Shown: piece by piece, positions 10,535-22,062 of the stretch
Numbering within the stretch: position 1 is the first letter of the stretch
Layout: every line of letters begins with the position of its first letter
NCBI GenBank assembly: GCA_030323885.1
Contig: CM059198.1
Location: 77,994,931-78,058,930, forward strand
Source of the DNA: Branchipolynoe longqiensis
Lineage: Eukaryota; Annelida; Polychaeta; Phyllodocida; Polynoidae
DNA length: 64,000 nt
Reading direction: 5' to 3'
Position numbers and translations under genes: made by a program
The notes under the pieces: generated by a model
The model's database searches: none
Told to the model about the DNA's origin: nothing
Seen by the model: the letters and a program-made list of their open reading frames with translations, nothing else

Positions 10535-12512
10535 CTGCCACCTGTCACCATGCACAGACAACAGTGGTCAGCGTAGTCCTGCTGCCACCTGTCACCATGC
10601 ACCGACAACAGTGGTCAGTACAGTCAGTGCTGCCACCTGTCACCATGCACTGACAACAGTGGTCAGCGTAGTCCCTGCTGCGACCTGTCACCATGCACCA
10701 ACAACCATGGTCAGCATAGTCCCTGCTGCCACCTGTCACCATGCACAGACAACAGTGGTCAGCGTAGTCCCTGCTGCCACCTGTCACCATGCACAGACAA
10801 CAGTGGTCAGCGTAGTCCCTGCTGCCACCTGTCGCCATGTAAGGACAACACTGGTCAGCGTAGTCCCTGCTGCCACCTGTCACCATGCACAGACAACAGT
10901 GGTCAGCGTAGTCCCTGCTGCCACCTGTCGCCATGTACAGACAACAGTGGTCAGCGTAGTCCCTGCTGCCACCTGTCGCCATGTACGGACAACAGAGGTC
11001 AGCGTAGTCCCTGCTGCCACCTGTCGCCATGTAAGGACAACAGAGGTCAGCGTAGTCCCTGCTGCCACCTGTCACCATGTACGGACAACAGTGGTCAGCG
11101 TAGTCCCTGCTGCCACCTGTCGCCATGTACGGACAACAGTGGTCAGCGTAGTCCCTGCTGCCACCTGTCACCATGCACAGACAACAGTGGTCAGCGTAGT
11201 CCCTGCTGCCACCTGTCACCATGTACAGACAACAGTGGTCAGCGTAGTCCCTGCTGCCACCTGTCACCATGCACAGACAACAGTGGTCAGCGTAGTCCCT
11301 GCTGCCACCTGTCACCATGCACAGACAACAGTGGTCAGCGTAGTCCCTGCTGCCACCTGTCACCATGTACGGACAACAGTGGTCAGCGTAGTCCCTGCTG
11401 CCACCTGTCACCATGCACAGACAACAGTGGTCAGCGTAGTCCCTGCTGCCACCTGTCACCATGTACGGTCAACAGAGGTCAGCGTAGTCCCTGCTGCCAC
11501 CTGTCACCATGTACGGACAACAGAGGTCAGCGTAGTCCCTGCTGCCACCTGTCACCATGTACGGTCAACAGAGGTCAGCGTAGTCCCTGCTGCCACCTGT
11601 CACCATGTACGGACAACAGAGGTCAGCGTAGTCCCTGCTGCCACCTGTCACCATGCACAGACAACAGTGGTCAGCATAGTCCCTGCTGCCACCTGTCACC
11701 ATGTACGGACAACAGTGGTCAGCGTAGTCCCTGCTGCCACCTGTCACCATCTACAGACAACAGTGGTCAGCGTAGTCCCTGCTGCCACCTGTCACCATGT
11801 ACAGACAACAGTGGTCAGCGTAGTCCCTGCTGCCACCTGTCACCATCTACAGACAACAGTGGTCAGCATAGTCCCTGCTGCCACCTGTCACCATGCACAG
11901 ACACCAGTGGTCAGCATAGTCCCTGCTGCCACCTGTCACCATGCACAGACAACAGTGGTCAGCGTAGTCCCTGCTGCCACCTGTCACCATGTACAGACAA
12001 CAGTGGTCAGCGTAGTCCCTGCTGCCACCTGTCGCCATGTACGTACAACAGCGGTCAGCGTAGTCCCTGCTGCCACCTGTCGCCATGTACGTACAACAGC
12101 GGTCAGCGTAGTCCCTGCTGCCACCTGTCGCCATGTACGTACAACAGCGGTCAGCGTAGTCCCTGCTGCCACCTGTCGCCATGTACGTACAACAGCGGTC
12201 AGCGTATTCCCTGCTGCCACCTGTCGCCATGTACGTACAACAGCGGTCAGCGTAGTCCCTGCTGCCACCTGTCGCCATGTACGGACAACAGCGGTCAGCG
12301 TAGTCCCTGCTGCCACCTGTCGCCATGTACGTACAACAGTGGTCAGCGTAGTCCCTGCTGCCACCTGTCGCCATGTACGGACAATAGAGGTCAGCGTAGT
12401 CTCTGCTGCCACCTGTCGCCATGTACGGACAATAGAGGTCAGCGTAGTCTCTGCTGCCACTTGTCGCTATGCACAGACAACAGTGGTCAGCGTAGTCCCT
12501 GCCATGATGGTG
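10535..12512. repeat. 48-bp tandem array, about 41 copies, open in several frames
   Basis: The unit CACCTGTCACCATGCACAGA...CAGCGTAGTCCCTGCTGC is 48 bp, exactly 16 codons, so one frame on the + strand stays open for 682 codons (VSVVPAATCHHAQTTV repeats) and - strand frames also stay open (MVTGGSRDYADHCCLC repeats). Variants (GTCACC/GTCGCC, GCACAGACA/GTACGGACA/GTACGTACA) cluster in blocks, showing local homogenisation. No signal peptide, and simultaneous openness on both strands argues against a gene. Confidence 0.93.
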
Positions 12513-13317
12513 GAGTGGTGAGGCTCATGTACAGACTACTACATGTTTATACCAGACGTTGTTGTCGAATTGATAGGACCACTGGCCTCCCATAGGCTTA
12601 GCACTGTCAGCGAATCGCATAAAATTCCCGGAAGTCGGGTTTCATTCACATTGGTATATGCTGATAGTGCTGTGGCATTTGAATCATGTTCAAATGCCAC
12701 AGCCATGTACAGACACCATGAGAGAGCTGCGGCTTCTGCACTATGTATTAGTATCTGCTGATAGCAGATAGTGCTGTGTCATTTGAACAACGTATTGCTA
12801 TATGCTGATAGTGCTGCGGCGTTTGAACAACATATTAGTATATACTGATCATGCTGTGAGATTTCAGTCCAGTAAAAATCGCGGAAATCCGCGAAATCGC
12901 TGAGATCTTTCATCCCTGCAGAATCCAGGGTTTATAATCTCCATTACAGGCGAGCAGGCCCCATGAACATTATAGAACACTACATCTGTAACATTTCTAG
13001 GGACGCAGCATACCTACAGAAGTATTGATTCACCCAGAATGACATGACTCAGCACTTTTATTTCTGACGCCTACTCATATTAATGCACATTATTCCTGCT
13101 AAGGTTTCTATGCTGCCAGGTAGACCGGAAGTAGCTGAGAATGTCACCATGATGACGGTGGCCAAGACTCAGCCGTTGGATGTGTCTCCTCTCAAGCGCC
13201 TTAACCGACTAAGCCACAGATCTCCCTCATTCCGGGCTGGCATTTCGCCCGTGTCCATGTCTAGTAGTGTCTGTATACACCTCCATAGTAAGTAGCTTGC
13301 AGTGATTTCACAAAAGG
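12513..13317. other. Unassigned stretch with a perfect hairpin
   Basis: 12669-12703 is a 15-bp perfect stem (GCTGTGGCATTTGAA and its complement) with a 5-nt TCATG loop. The motif GATAGTGCTG.G.CATTTGAA recurs near 12660, 12765 and 12808. No gene recognised. Confidence 0.5.
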
Positions 13318-13627
13318 GTTTGGTTGTTGGAGTTGTAGGTCCTAGCAACAGCCAAGGTCATATCAGGACTGGTATCGAGTTGTGACTGCATGTACTCATG
13401 GCGACTTTATAGTGCTGCCCCACTGGGAAATCAGACTATGACCCACTCAGTCATATTATCCTGACACTGAGCTAACCAGTCATTGCATATCCTATTAATG
13501 CCAAGTGCCAAGCTAGGAAGCGGAAAGAATCAAATTTATAAGTCATTGGTTTGACTCAACCTGGAATCGAACTGCCGATCATTCGCCCGCGAGGCCTGTG
13601 CTCTACCGATTCGGCCATTGCGCCCGC
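13318..13627 (-). mobile_element. SINE family 1, near full length
   Basis: Read on the - strand it starts with a tRNA-like head (GCGGGCGCAATGGCCGAATCGGTAGAGC, an A box), then a B-box-like GTTCGA block, GACTTATAAATTTGATTC, the body ending GGATAATATGACTGAG, and a tail of GCTAGGACCTACAACTCC. Family 1 is the commonest repeat in the window. Confidence 0.82.
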
Positions 13628-13849
13628 TTGTGATTTGACTAAAGAACTACAGAGAAAGAGGAAATGCAGGTGCAACATGTTTTATTTACAACACATTAAT
13701 AGCAGCCTGGTCGAGCCTTTGAAAATAGACAGTAAAGTCACAGGGTAGAATGTGAGCAGAAAGTTTGTGCATTGCCAGCTAGCCAGAAAGCGAGATAAGA
13801 TTGGCGCGCTGCAAGTGATGGCCAGAAAAGTGTGAAAGCCAATTTGTCC

Positions 13850-13975
13850 GATGGAGAGAACTTTTTCGTCCACCTGAAGACGAGTCCATGGCGCAACAGA
13901 CAGGGGAGGAGGGAGGCGTGACGTTTCCGCTGAATCAAACATAATGCAAACATTGCACACCAATGTTGTTTGTGT
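13850..13975. repeat. Dispersed repeat family E, unsplit copy
   Basis: CGTCCACCTGAAGACGAGTC is followed by GGCGTGACGTTTCCGCTGAA and an AATGCAAACATTGCACACC block. It serves as the reference for the copy split at 9501-10123. Confidence 0.5.
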
Positions 13976-14087
13976 TAGTAATCATGTTTATAATTTAGTT
14001 TTATTCATCTGAATGTGTTTTTGTCTCAGCATTGAACAACTGATCTTTCATTTGCGAATAATTACAACTATCTATATATAAGCACTG

Positions 14088-14384
14088 GGCGCAGTGTCAG
14101 AAGCAGGAGTTTGGTCCCCAGTCGAGTCAAACCATTGACTTATAAAATTGATACTTGTCGCTTCTAGCTTGGTGCTTGGCATCGATAGGATAGGGCAAGG
14201 ACTGGTTAGCTCAGTGTCAGGATAATGTGACTTAATGGGATATTGTGTCATGGTGCTGGTGGCCTGATTTCCCAGTGGGGCAGCACTATAAATTTGCCAT
14301 GAGTGCGCACTGTCACAAATCAGTACCCATCCTGATATGACCTTAGATGTCGCCAGGACGTAACGCTCCAACAACCAGCCAACT
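14088..14384 (+). mobile_element. SINE family 1, head diverged
   Basis: From the B-box region (GTTTGGTCCCCAGTCGAGTC) through ACTTATAAAATTGATACTTG to the tail CGCCAGGACGTAACGCTCC. The A-box half of the tRNA head is degenerate. Confidence 0.78.
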
Positions 14385-14507
14385 GACACTGAATACTAGT
14401 GCTGACGTACTCTCTCTCCGCTACTCCTCCATCTCTGCGTTAGGGAGACACAAGGGGGATCTGGATGTCAGTGCAGGCAGAGACAGAGAGGTGAGGGTGT
14501 ATTCAGT

Positions 14508-14836
14508 CGGTTGGTTGTTGGAGCTTTACGCCCTGGCAACATCTAAGGTCATATCAGGATCGGTACCATCTAGCGACAGTGCACACTTCATGGCGACTTT
14601 ATTGTGCTGCCTCACTGGGAAATCAGACCACACGCACCTTGACCCGATATCCCACTCAGTCACATTATCCTGACACTGAGCCAACCACTCCTTGCCCTAT
14701 CGTATTAATGCCCAGTGCCAGGCTAGGAATCAACAATTATCAATTTTAAAGTCATTGGTTTGACTCGACCGGGAACTGGACTCCCGAACACCCGCACGCC
14801 AGGCCCGCGCTCTACCGAATAGGCCAGTGCCCCCCG
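14508..14836 (-). mobile_element. SINE family 1
   Basis: Starts TTGGTTGTTGGAGCTTTACG and ends in the tRNA-like head (CGCGCTCTACCGAATAGGCC). Opposite orientation to the copy at 14088-14384, about 120 bp away, so the pair can form a stem. Confidence 0.82.
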
Positions 14837-15097
14837 TGGGGTGCATTCAGTCATGCACATTGTTACCATGGCAACACCCAGCTAATCTCAGCCAGCATTC
14901 ACGTCTTGGTCATTGCGACTATGAAAGAAGGCAACTCCAATGGCTGCAATCAACGTGAAGAAAAAGCTTTGGCAGTTGCTGACATTGTCATACGATCTAC
15001 TCGATCAGGAGAGGAAGAACATCCCATTATATCAACAATGACTCGGGGCATAACCAGCGCCTCCATATCAGAATGACAACAGCACCACTGGCATACA
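14837..15097 (+). other. Unassigned stretch with a 52-codon open frame
   Basis: A frame from ATG near 14921 to a TGA near 15079 reads MKEGNSNGCNQREEKALAVA and continues without a recognised domain. It is rich in charged residues, unlike the surrounding low-complexity frames, but there is no splice or homology support. Confidence 0.25.
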
Positions 15098-15424
15098 GAC
15101 GCGGTGCCCACATCCGTGTAGAGCGTAACTTCCCGTGCAGAAGGTAGGGAGTTGGAATCCCAGCCGAGCCAAAGAAATGACGTATACAAAGTTATAATTA
15201 TCGGCACTTTGCCTGGCTCTCGGCATTAATAGGATAGGACAAGGACTGGTTAGTTCAGTCTTAAGATACTCTGACTGTGTGGGATATCGCGGTATGCTGC
15301 TGGCAGCCTGGTCTCCCATTGTGGTAGCCCTATAAAGTTGCCATGAGCGTGCACTGTCCTAAGTCGGTATCCGTCCTGGATGACCTTAGGTGTTGCTAGG
15401 ATGTAAAACAACAAACAAACAACG
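15098..15424 (+). mobile_element. SINE family 1
   Basis: Head GACGCGGTGCCCACATCCGT, B-box-like GAGTTGGAATCCC, body, and tail GTTGCTAGGATGTAAAACAA followed by CAAACAAACAACG. Confidence 0.82.
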
Positions 15425-15561
15425 ACCACCACAGGCACACAATGGAAGTGGCGCAGTCCTACCTGAAACCATTGGCAATTGGCAACAATATATGTCTGCC
15501 TTATAACTGTATAAGTTATATACCGTATTACGAATACAGGTCCACAGTCCAATTTTCATCA

Positions 15562-16035
15562 CCCAACAACACTGGTTGCCATGACTATGATCCTGTACAA
15601 GCTACGCGCTGTACAGTTGTTGAACCTACCCTGTGTACGTACATTGCCTGCATGTATGTAATTGTAAGCATTAAATGACCATTTAAACGACTTACAATTT
15701 CAGGGGGACGAGTGTAGTAGTCTGCACTGACGTCTCAGGCAAGGAGCTGCATAGACAGGGATGCATGGGTAGGGTGGTGACATCAGGGAGCCGAGGTGAT
15801 ATAATGGTTAGCACACTGGCCCGGATGGGAAGAGATGTGGGTTCGATTCCCGCTCTAGTCGCAATATTTCCCATTTTCATCACCCCGATCGCAAAAGCAT
15901 GAAGCCATTTAACAGACTTACAATTTCAGGGTACGAGTGTAGTAGTGTGCACTGTCATCTCAGGTAATGCGCCACATAGACAGGTGCGAGTGGATAGGGT
16001 GACATCATCAGGGAGCCTAGGTGGTGTAATGGTTG
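15562..16035 (+). mobile_element. SINE family 2, dimer-like copy
   Basis: Contains two tRNA-like segments: GGGAGCCGAGGTGATATAATGG with GGGTTCGATTCCCGCTC at 15786-15858, and GGGAGCCTAGGTGGTGTAAT at 16010-16029. They are separated by GACTTACAATTTCAGGG and the GTGTAGTAG..TCTCAGG segment. The first is preceded by body sequence (CAACACTGGTTG...GTATGTAATTGTAAGC). Confidence 0.75.
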
Positions 16036-16186
16036 TTCGGACACGGCTCCAGAATTCCCCACGCACCCATACCAAAGAACTAATCTGCGAACAGAAACCT
16101 ATGAATCGAACCAGCAACCTCACATCCCACTCCCATTTACCCTTACCCACTGACCCACCAAACCAGATTATACTGAATAAAGAAAT

Positions 16187-16380
16187 ACAGTAAACCTTTC
16201 TAACCGACCAGCTCCACAGATCGACCACTCCCCTATATCGATCCCTTTATTTGGGTCCCGAACGATCGCCTATAGAATACCATTGTAACAATAACAAGAA
16301 CTGCCTAAACCGACCACCTCCCTAAATGGACCATTTAAAGTCGATCCCATGGTCTGTCGATTTAGAGTGGTTTTACGGTA
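16187..16380. mobile_element. pogo/Tigger-like MITE, copy 1
   Basis: The ends are inverted: CAGTAAACCTTTCTAACCGA on the left, the complement of TCGATTTAGAGTGGTTTTAC on the right. The interior has ATCGATCCCTTTATTTGGGT and GGACCATTTAAAGTCGATCC. Termini of the type CAGTAAAACCTC are typical of pogo/Tigger elements. Related copies are at 38481-38677 and 46312-46512. Confidence 0.75.
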
Positions 16381-16869
16381 CACCAAACTCCTTCGTGTCC
16401 GACTGATACAACCTATGTAACACTGCCTCTCCTTTCGCTGTATGACGTCACAGATCGGGCTACTTGAACCTGAGCCCGGCGTGTACTGACTGATCCACTC
16501 AGCAACATAAGCCCCTTTATTCGATGGCTTTTCTCAGTAATTCCAAGTGCTTTGAGGTTGCTATTTATAGAACATGGATATATTGTTACGCTTTAGCGAA
16601 CGGTCAAGTAACCAACACATGCTAATTTCTAGGAACCAGATTTAGTTTTTCAAATCTATTGAACAAAACAAGTATCTGTAACAACAACAACAACAAAAAT
16701 ACAGTTTGGTGGAAATAATCACGCTCTGGTCATACATACCCTGGAGTAGTGATTAGCTTGTCTTACACAATGTCTCCTGACATCTCTTCGCGAATAATAC
16801 TTTTATGGACCTTTTTATTTTATTTTATTTTTTTGGTCCACTAGTTGTTTTAAGCAGGGGAAATTTCTA
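16381..16869. other. Unassigned stretch
   Basis: No gene. Contains a CAA microsatellite near 16680 and a T-rich tract near 16815-16835. Confidence 0.4.
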
Positions 16870-17047
16870 TCATGGACGATTGGTCTTCCTCATTCCAGTG
16901 CTCCGTGCCCTATCCTAATAATGCCGAGCGCCTGGCTAGGAAGCGACAAGTATCAATTATTAAGTCATTAGTTTGACTCGACCAGGGTTCGAACCCACGA
17001 CCCCACGATCTACCAAACACGGGAGACGGACTCTCTAACTCATTCAA
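16870..17047 (-). mobile_element. SINE family 1, head-containing fragment with a type-B tRNA head
   Basis: Has TATCCTAATAATGCCGAGCG, the GTATCAATTATTAAGTCA linker, and GGGTTCGAACCCACGACCC followed by GATCTACCAAACACGGGAG. This head variant also occurs at 34180-34271 and 61014-61090. Confidence 0.7.
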
Positions 17048-17469
17048 ATATTAATAAGTTTTTGTCTGTTGTTTTTAAAAACAAAATGGTATTAACTATC
17101 AGTTTTTCAGAATCAATCCCAATTGAAATCATTGCTAATTCATTGCGAGACCCAAACCTAACCAGCATTATTCACTCCACTTTATGAAATAGCATTTATT
17201 TTGGCTGATTCGCTGTGATTTCACCGGAAATTAATCCCATGGCGGCAAAAAAAGAAGAACAAAAAAGATGCCGACTCAGCAATCCAGCATCGGACCCCCG
17301 ATCCAGGGCCCTACTCCACTCAAACATGTTGCTATGACAACGGCATTGGGGGGGGGCGTGAGAGAGTCTGGGTCCGTGGAGGTGTAATGGTTAACAAAAG
17401 ACAAGTAATTGGGAACATGGGCTGGCAGAAAAAGAATCCACCTAAATCATCTTCTTCTCAGTTCATGTT
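17048..17469. other. Unassigned stretch
   Basis: No gene seen. A G-run at 17347-17355. Confidence 0.35.
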
Positions 17470-19130
17470 GGTAATGTGATGCGGAGTCAATGTGTGCACA
17501 TTAATTAACCTACACATTTAGTGTTAACGTCTGTCGAAATTTGATTTGTTGGGGAGTCAATGTGTGCACATTAATTAACCTACACATTTAGTGTTAACGT
17601 CTGTCGCTATGTGATTTGTTGGGGAGTCAATGTGTGCACATTAATTAACCTACACACTTAGTGTTAACATCTGTTGCTATGTGATTTGTTGGGGAGTCAA
17701 TGTGTGTACATTAATTAACCTACATATTTAGTGTTAACATCTGTTGCAATGTAATGTGTCGGGGAGTCAATGTCTGCACATTAATTAACCTACATATTTA
17801 GTGTTAACATCTGTTGCAATGTAATTTGTTGAGGAGTCAATGTGTGCACATTAATTAACTACTGTTAGTGTTACACTGTCTAGTGATTATGTTGCGTCAT
17901 GTTGATATGTAACCTACAGTTAGTGTTAACATCTGTTGCTATGTGATTTGTTGGGGAGTCAATGTGTGCATATTAATTAACCTACATATTTAGTGTTAAC
18001 ATCTGTTGTAATGTGATTTGTTGGGGAGTCAATGTGTGCACATTAATTAACCTACATAGTTAGTGTTAACATCTGTTGCTATGTGATTTGTTGGGGAGTC
18101 AATGTGTGCACATTAATTAACCTACATATTTAGTGTTAACATCTGTTGCAATGTAATTTGTTGGGGAGTCAATGTGTGCATATTAATTAACCTACATATT
18201 TAGTTTTAACATCTGTTGCAATGTAATTTGTTGGGGAGTCCATGTGCGCATATTAATTAACCTACATATTTAATGTTAACATCTGTTGCAATGTAATTTG
18301 TTGGGGAGTCAATGTGTGCACATTAATTAACCTACATAGTTAGTGTTAACGTCTGTTGCTATGTGATTTGTTGGGGAGTCAATGTGTGCACATTAATTAA
18401 CCTACACATTTAGTGTTAACATCTGTTGCAATGTGATTTGTTGAGGAGTCAATGTGCGCACATTAATTAACCTATATACTTACTGTTAACATCTGTTGCA
18501 ATGTAATGTGTTGGGGAGTCAATGTGTGCATATTAATTAACCTACATATATCGTGTTAACATCTGGTGCAATGTAATGTGTCGGGGAGTCAATGTGTGCA
18601 TATTAATTAACCTACATATATAGTGTTAACATCTGTTGCAATGTAATGTGTTGGGGAGTCAATGTGTGCACATTAATTAACCTACACACTTAGTGTTAAC
18701 ATCTGTTGCTATGTGATTTGTTGGGGAGTCAATGTGTGTACATTAATTAACCTACATACTTAGTGTTAACATCTGTTGCAATGTAATGTGTTGGGGAGTC
18801 AATGTGTGTACATTAATTAACCTACATACTTAGTGTTAACATCTGTTGTAATTCAAAACTCCTGACGACGGGCTTGATATGCTGATATGCTTGATATGCT
18901 TGATATGCTGATTACCATAGATACCGTTCGGAGCATGCGTTGCTATGGACCGAGTTAACTTCCGGTAGGGAATGCAAAGCACAGCTCAGTTCTTACCTGA
19001 TTTGTTGGGGAGTCAATGTATGCACATTAATTAACCTACATACTTAGTGTTAACATCTGTTGCAATGTAATTTGTTGGGGAGTTTGTGTGCACATTAATT
19101 AACCTAGATACTTAGTGTTAATGTCTGTTG
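17470..19130. repeat. 70-bp tandem array, about 21 copies, interrupted twice
   Basis: The unit holds GGGGAGTCAATGTGTGCACA, TTAATTAACCTACA and TTTAGTGTTAACATCTGTTG. Landmarks repeat every 70 bp. A block at about 17858-17915 is rearranged, and 18852-19000 is foreign DNA with short TTGATATGC repeats. Each unit has the palindromes TTAATTAA and GTTAAC. Confidence 0.95.
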
Positions 19131-19346
19131 CAAGTCGGACGGATAGTCACACTGTGCGGCAGAAAAAGCTCCCATATTTCATAAGGCCATTGATATGGGG
19201 CTAGTGAACTTAGGCAGGATGTAGCGATGTCTTCATAGAGCTAATGTCTTATGTTTAAAAAAAAAGTGTTGTTTAATGTTTTTTCTTTCTTTTTTTCTTT
19301 AATGTTTTAATATCTTATTGTCTGTTTTTTCGTTCGGGTACCCATC

Positions 19347-19660
19347 ATGATTTGGTATGGTGTACGTCATGCATTCGCTGTTGAAATGTTCATCAGGAAT
19401 TGTGAATCTGTGATTGCGAAGAAGAGAGCTTTTCGTATTCACTTCAAGCTAGGTCGAAATGAAGCTGTTCCAGACCGAAAATCCATATGGCAATTGACTG
19501 CTCGTCAGGACCACAGGCTCAGCGCTAAAAGGAAACTTGACTATAAATGTGCATTGCGAATATAGGCCACCATTTGGATGATATTAATTTCAAAACCAAA
19601 TCAAAACAAACTGTATCCCTTCAATTAAAACATTATTAATAATTTTCTTGAATAACACAT
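19347..19660 (+). pseudogene. Deleted DNA transposon remnant with a DUF4817-type HTH domain
   Basis: The frame at 19347-19565 reads VEMFIRNCESVIAKKRAFRI...GRNEAVPDRKSIWQLTARQ, which fits the helix-turn-helix domain (DUF4817) at the N-terminus of mariner-related transposases, where VPxRxTI is the usual core. In another frame directly after it, GHHLDDINFKTKSKQTV ends at a stop near 19656, resembling the C-terminus of such a transposase. The DDE domain between them is missing, so this is an internally deleted, dead copy. Recognition is from memory of the family. Confidence 0.6.
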
Positions 19661-19887
19661 TTACGTTGGCCTTTTTGTTAACCTGTGAAACTTGGAAGGT
19701 CTTTTTGTTGGACATATCTATGCATGGATACACACCAGGATTTAGTGATGTAGACCTCAGAATGCTTTTAATATTGGCGTCGCGAACAAGGATATTTATT
19801 TAAGGAAATTATTTACCCTTAATTTATCTGTGATAAGGACCCAACACGTCGGAATATTTTACAAGTACACCTGGAGCAGTACTGAAG

Positions 19888-19965
19888 GTGACATTTCTGT
19901 CATTATGGGGGCGAGTATTTTAACCACTAGTCTATCTACGCTCCCTGATTCAATCTCCCTACAGA
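19888..19965 (-). mobile_element. SINE family 2, short fragment
   Basis: GAGTATTTTAACCACTAGTC and ACGCTCCCTGATTCAATC match the tRNA-like part of family 2 in reverse. Confidence 0.5.
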
Positions 19966-20099
19966 AACCTGCAATAATGCCTATTTGGATTTCCACCTGT
20001 CGTGGTGAGGGCGTGTCACTAAAAAACTACGGTTAAATCTGTGAAATACAGATGATCACAATCAGTGGCCTTTGGACTGATCTCTGAGTTGTCTAAGCC

Positions 20100-20200
20100 C
20101 TAGGTGTAACATGGTGATTGCATACCATGATGATTGCAAAACATGATGATTGCAAAACATGATGATTGCAAAACATGATGATTGCAAAACATAATGGCAA
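20100..20200. repeat. Short tandem repeat, ATGATGATTGCAAAAC units
   Basis: Four to five imperfect 16-bp units. Confidence 0.85.
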
Positions 20201-20261
20201 AAGGTTGTAGTTTTACATAAGAACGCTATGGTGAATGCATTATTACATTTTGCATAATAGG

Positions 20262-20744
20262 GTAGTAGTCTGCACTGACCTCTCAGGCAAGCACCTACAT
20301 AAACAGGTGGGCTTGGATAAGGTTATGATATCAGGGAGCCTATGTTGTGTAATGGTTAGCACACTGGCCTGGAATGCAAGACGTGTAGCTCCGATGCCCG
20401 CTCCAGGCACAATATTTCCCATTTTCATCAACCCCACAACACTGGTTGGTGTGTCCATGATCCTGTACAAACCACGAGCTGTATGGTTGTTGAACATATG
20501 TAAGCGCATTGCCTGTATGTATGTAATTGTAAACATTAAATGACTATTTAAAATACTTACAATTCCAGGGGGACGAGTGTAGTAGTATGCACTGACCTCT
20601 CAGACAACAAACCACATAGACAGGTAGGCATGGGTAGGGTGTGTCATCAGGGAGTGTAGGTTGTGTAATGGTTAGCACACTGGCCCGGAATGCAAGAGAC
20701 ATGTGTTTGATTCACGCTCTAGGCGCAATATTTCCTATTTTCAT
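20262..20744 (+). mobile_element. SINE family 2, dimer-like copy
   Basis: Two tRNA-like segments (GGGAGCCTATGTTGTGTAATGG and GGGAGTGTAGGTTGTGTAATGG) each with a GCTC..GGCGCAATATTT-type follow-on, separated by the body (TGGTTGGTGTGTCCATGATC...AATTGTAAACATTAAATG). The second unit's body runs directly into the 92-bp array. Confidence 0.78.
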
Positions 20745-21302
20745 CATGACACTGGTTGGTGTGACCAGGACCTGTACAAGCTGCACCTTGTGTGTGTTGA
20801 ACCTGCCCTTTGTATGGGAGTGTCATCATCCCCCATGACACTGGTTGGTATGACCAGGATCCTGTACAAGCAGCACATTGTATGTATGTTGAACCTGCCC
20901 TTTGTATGGGAGTGTCATCATCCCCCATGACACTGGTTGGTGTGACCAGGATCCTGTACAAGCAGCACATTGTATGTATGTTGAACCTGCCCTTTGTATG
21001 GGAGTGTCATCATCCCCCATGACACTGGTTGGTGTGACCAGGATCCTATACAAGCAGCACATTGTATGTATGTTGAACCTGCCCTTTGTATGGGAGTGTC
21101 ATCATCCCCCATGACACTGGTTGGTGTGACCAGAATCCTGTACAAGCAGCACATTGTATGAATGTTGAACCTGCCCTTTGTATGGGAGTGTCATCATCCC
21201 CCATGACACTGGTTGGCGGAGCCAGACTCTTGGACAAGCAGCACATTGTGTGGGTGTTGAACCTGCCCTTTGTATGGGAGTGTCATTATCCCCCATGACA
21301 AT
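20745..21302 (+). repeat. 92-bp array made from the SINE family 2 body, about 6 copies
   Basis: Units hold ACACTGGTTGGTGTGACCAG, ATCCTGTACAAGCAGCAC, GTTGAACCTGCCCTTTG and TGTCATCATCCCCCATG, the body order of family 2 (compare 15575-15640). Landmarks lie 92 bp apart. Reading frames on both strands are incidental. Confidence 0.92.
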
Positions 21303-21954
21303 AGGAAAGTAATTGGTCAAACGTGTTTTATTACAGGAGATAATTGAATATGATGTTTAGCCAACATTCCTCGTACAATTACATCATTCAGAAAGGGATC
21401 ATGTGATAAGAGATTGGAAGTGAAAAGAATGTATTTACAGTTGGACAGAAACACCTAAAGTAAAAAAAACAACTAGCCATAGGAGGGAGGGTGGGTGGAA
21501 AAGAAGTTGCAGTACTAAATGTTTGGTTGGTTGTTGGAGTTGCCATTATGTGAGTCTGTAGATAGTTAGTGAAGCGCAGTACTGTCTGATAACATGTTAG
21601 TTCAACAGTAATAGAAATAAACAAACATGTTCAATTGTCCATAGGACAAGTATGGTGTGATTTTCACTTGGCCACATGAATCTTGACTTTTCCACATTTT
21701 ATACATTTGATTCTCATGATTATGATTAGTTGCTAAGCTACTGAACTGGTTAATGATAAATGAATTCCAGTGTCTATGTATTCTTAAATAAATGTTCAGT
21801 GTTATATACAACATTTACCGAGTTAACTTTAAATATCATGATTTTCGCCCATAATTTCCACTTGTCAAACGGAGAAGCTCAAGCCATATTCTACTTGTCC
21901 GCGCCTAATCTCACTTGGCTAGGAAAGCGGACATGCCTTATTTCGAACACCAGT
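21303..21954. other. Unassigned stretch
   Basis: AT-rich, no gene recognised. A short SINE 1 tail-like GGTTGGTTGTTGGAGTTG sits at 21524-21541. Confidence 0.4.
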
Positions 21955-22062
21955 TCAAGGTTTTTTATTTTTTTTGGTAAATGATCATTTTATTCAGCAA
22001 ATAAGTTTATTTTTTCAGCTCTCAGGCGCTGATCTTCCGGCCATAGCATGTTACATTCATTC
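21955..22062 (-). mobile_element. Dispersed repeat family D, 3' fragment
   Basis: TTTATTCAGCAAATAAG and GGCGCTGATCTTCCGGCC match the family terminus seen at 2235-2320 and 57535-57595. Confidence 0.6.

Noticed and set aside
10473..12521. 682-codon open frame on the + strand
   Set aside because: It follows from a 48-bp period (16 codons). The - strand is open over the same DNA, there is no domain or signal peptide, and the units vary as DNA rather than as protein.
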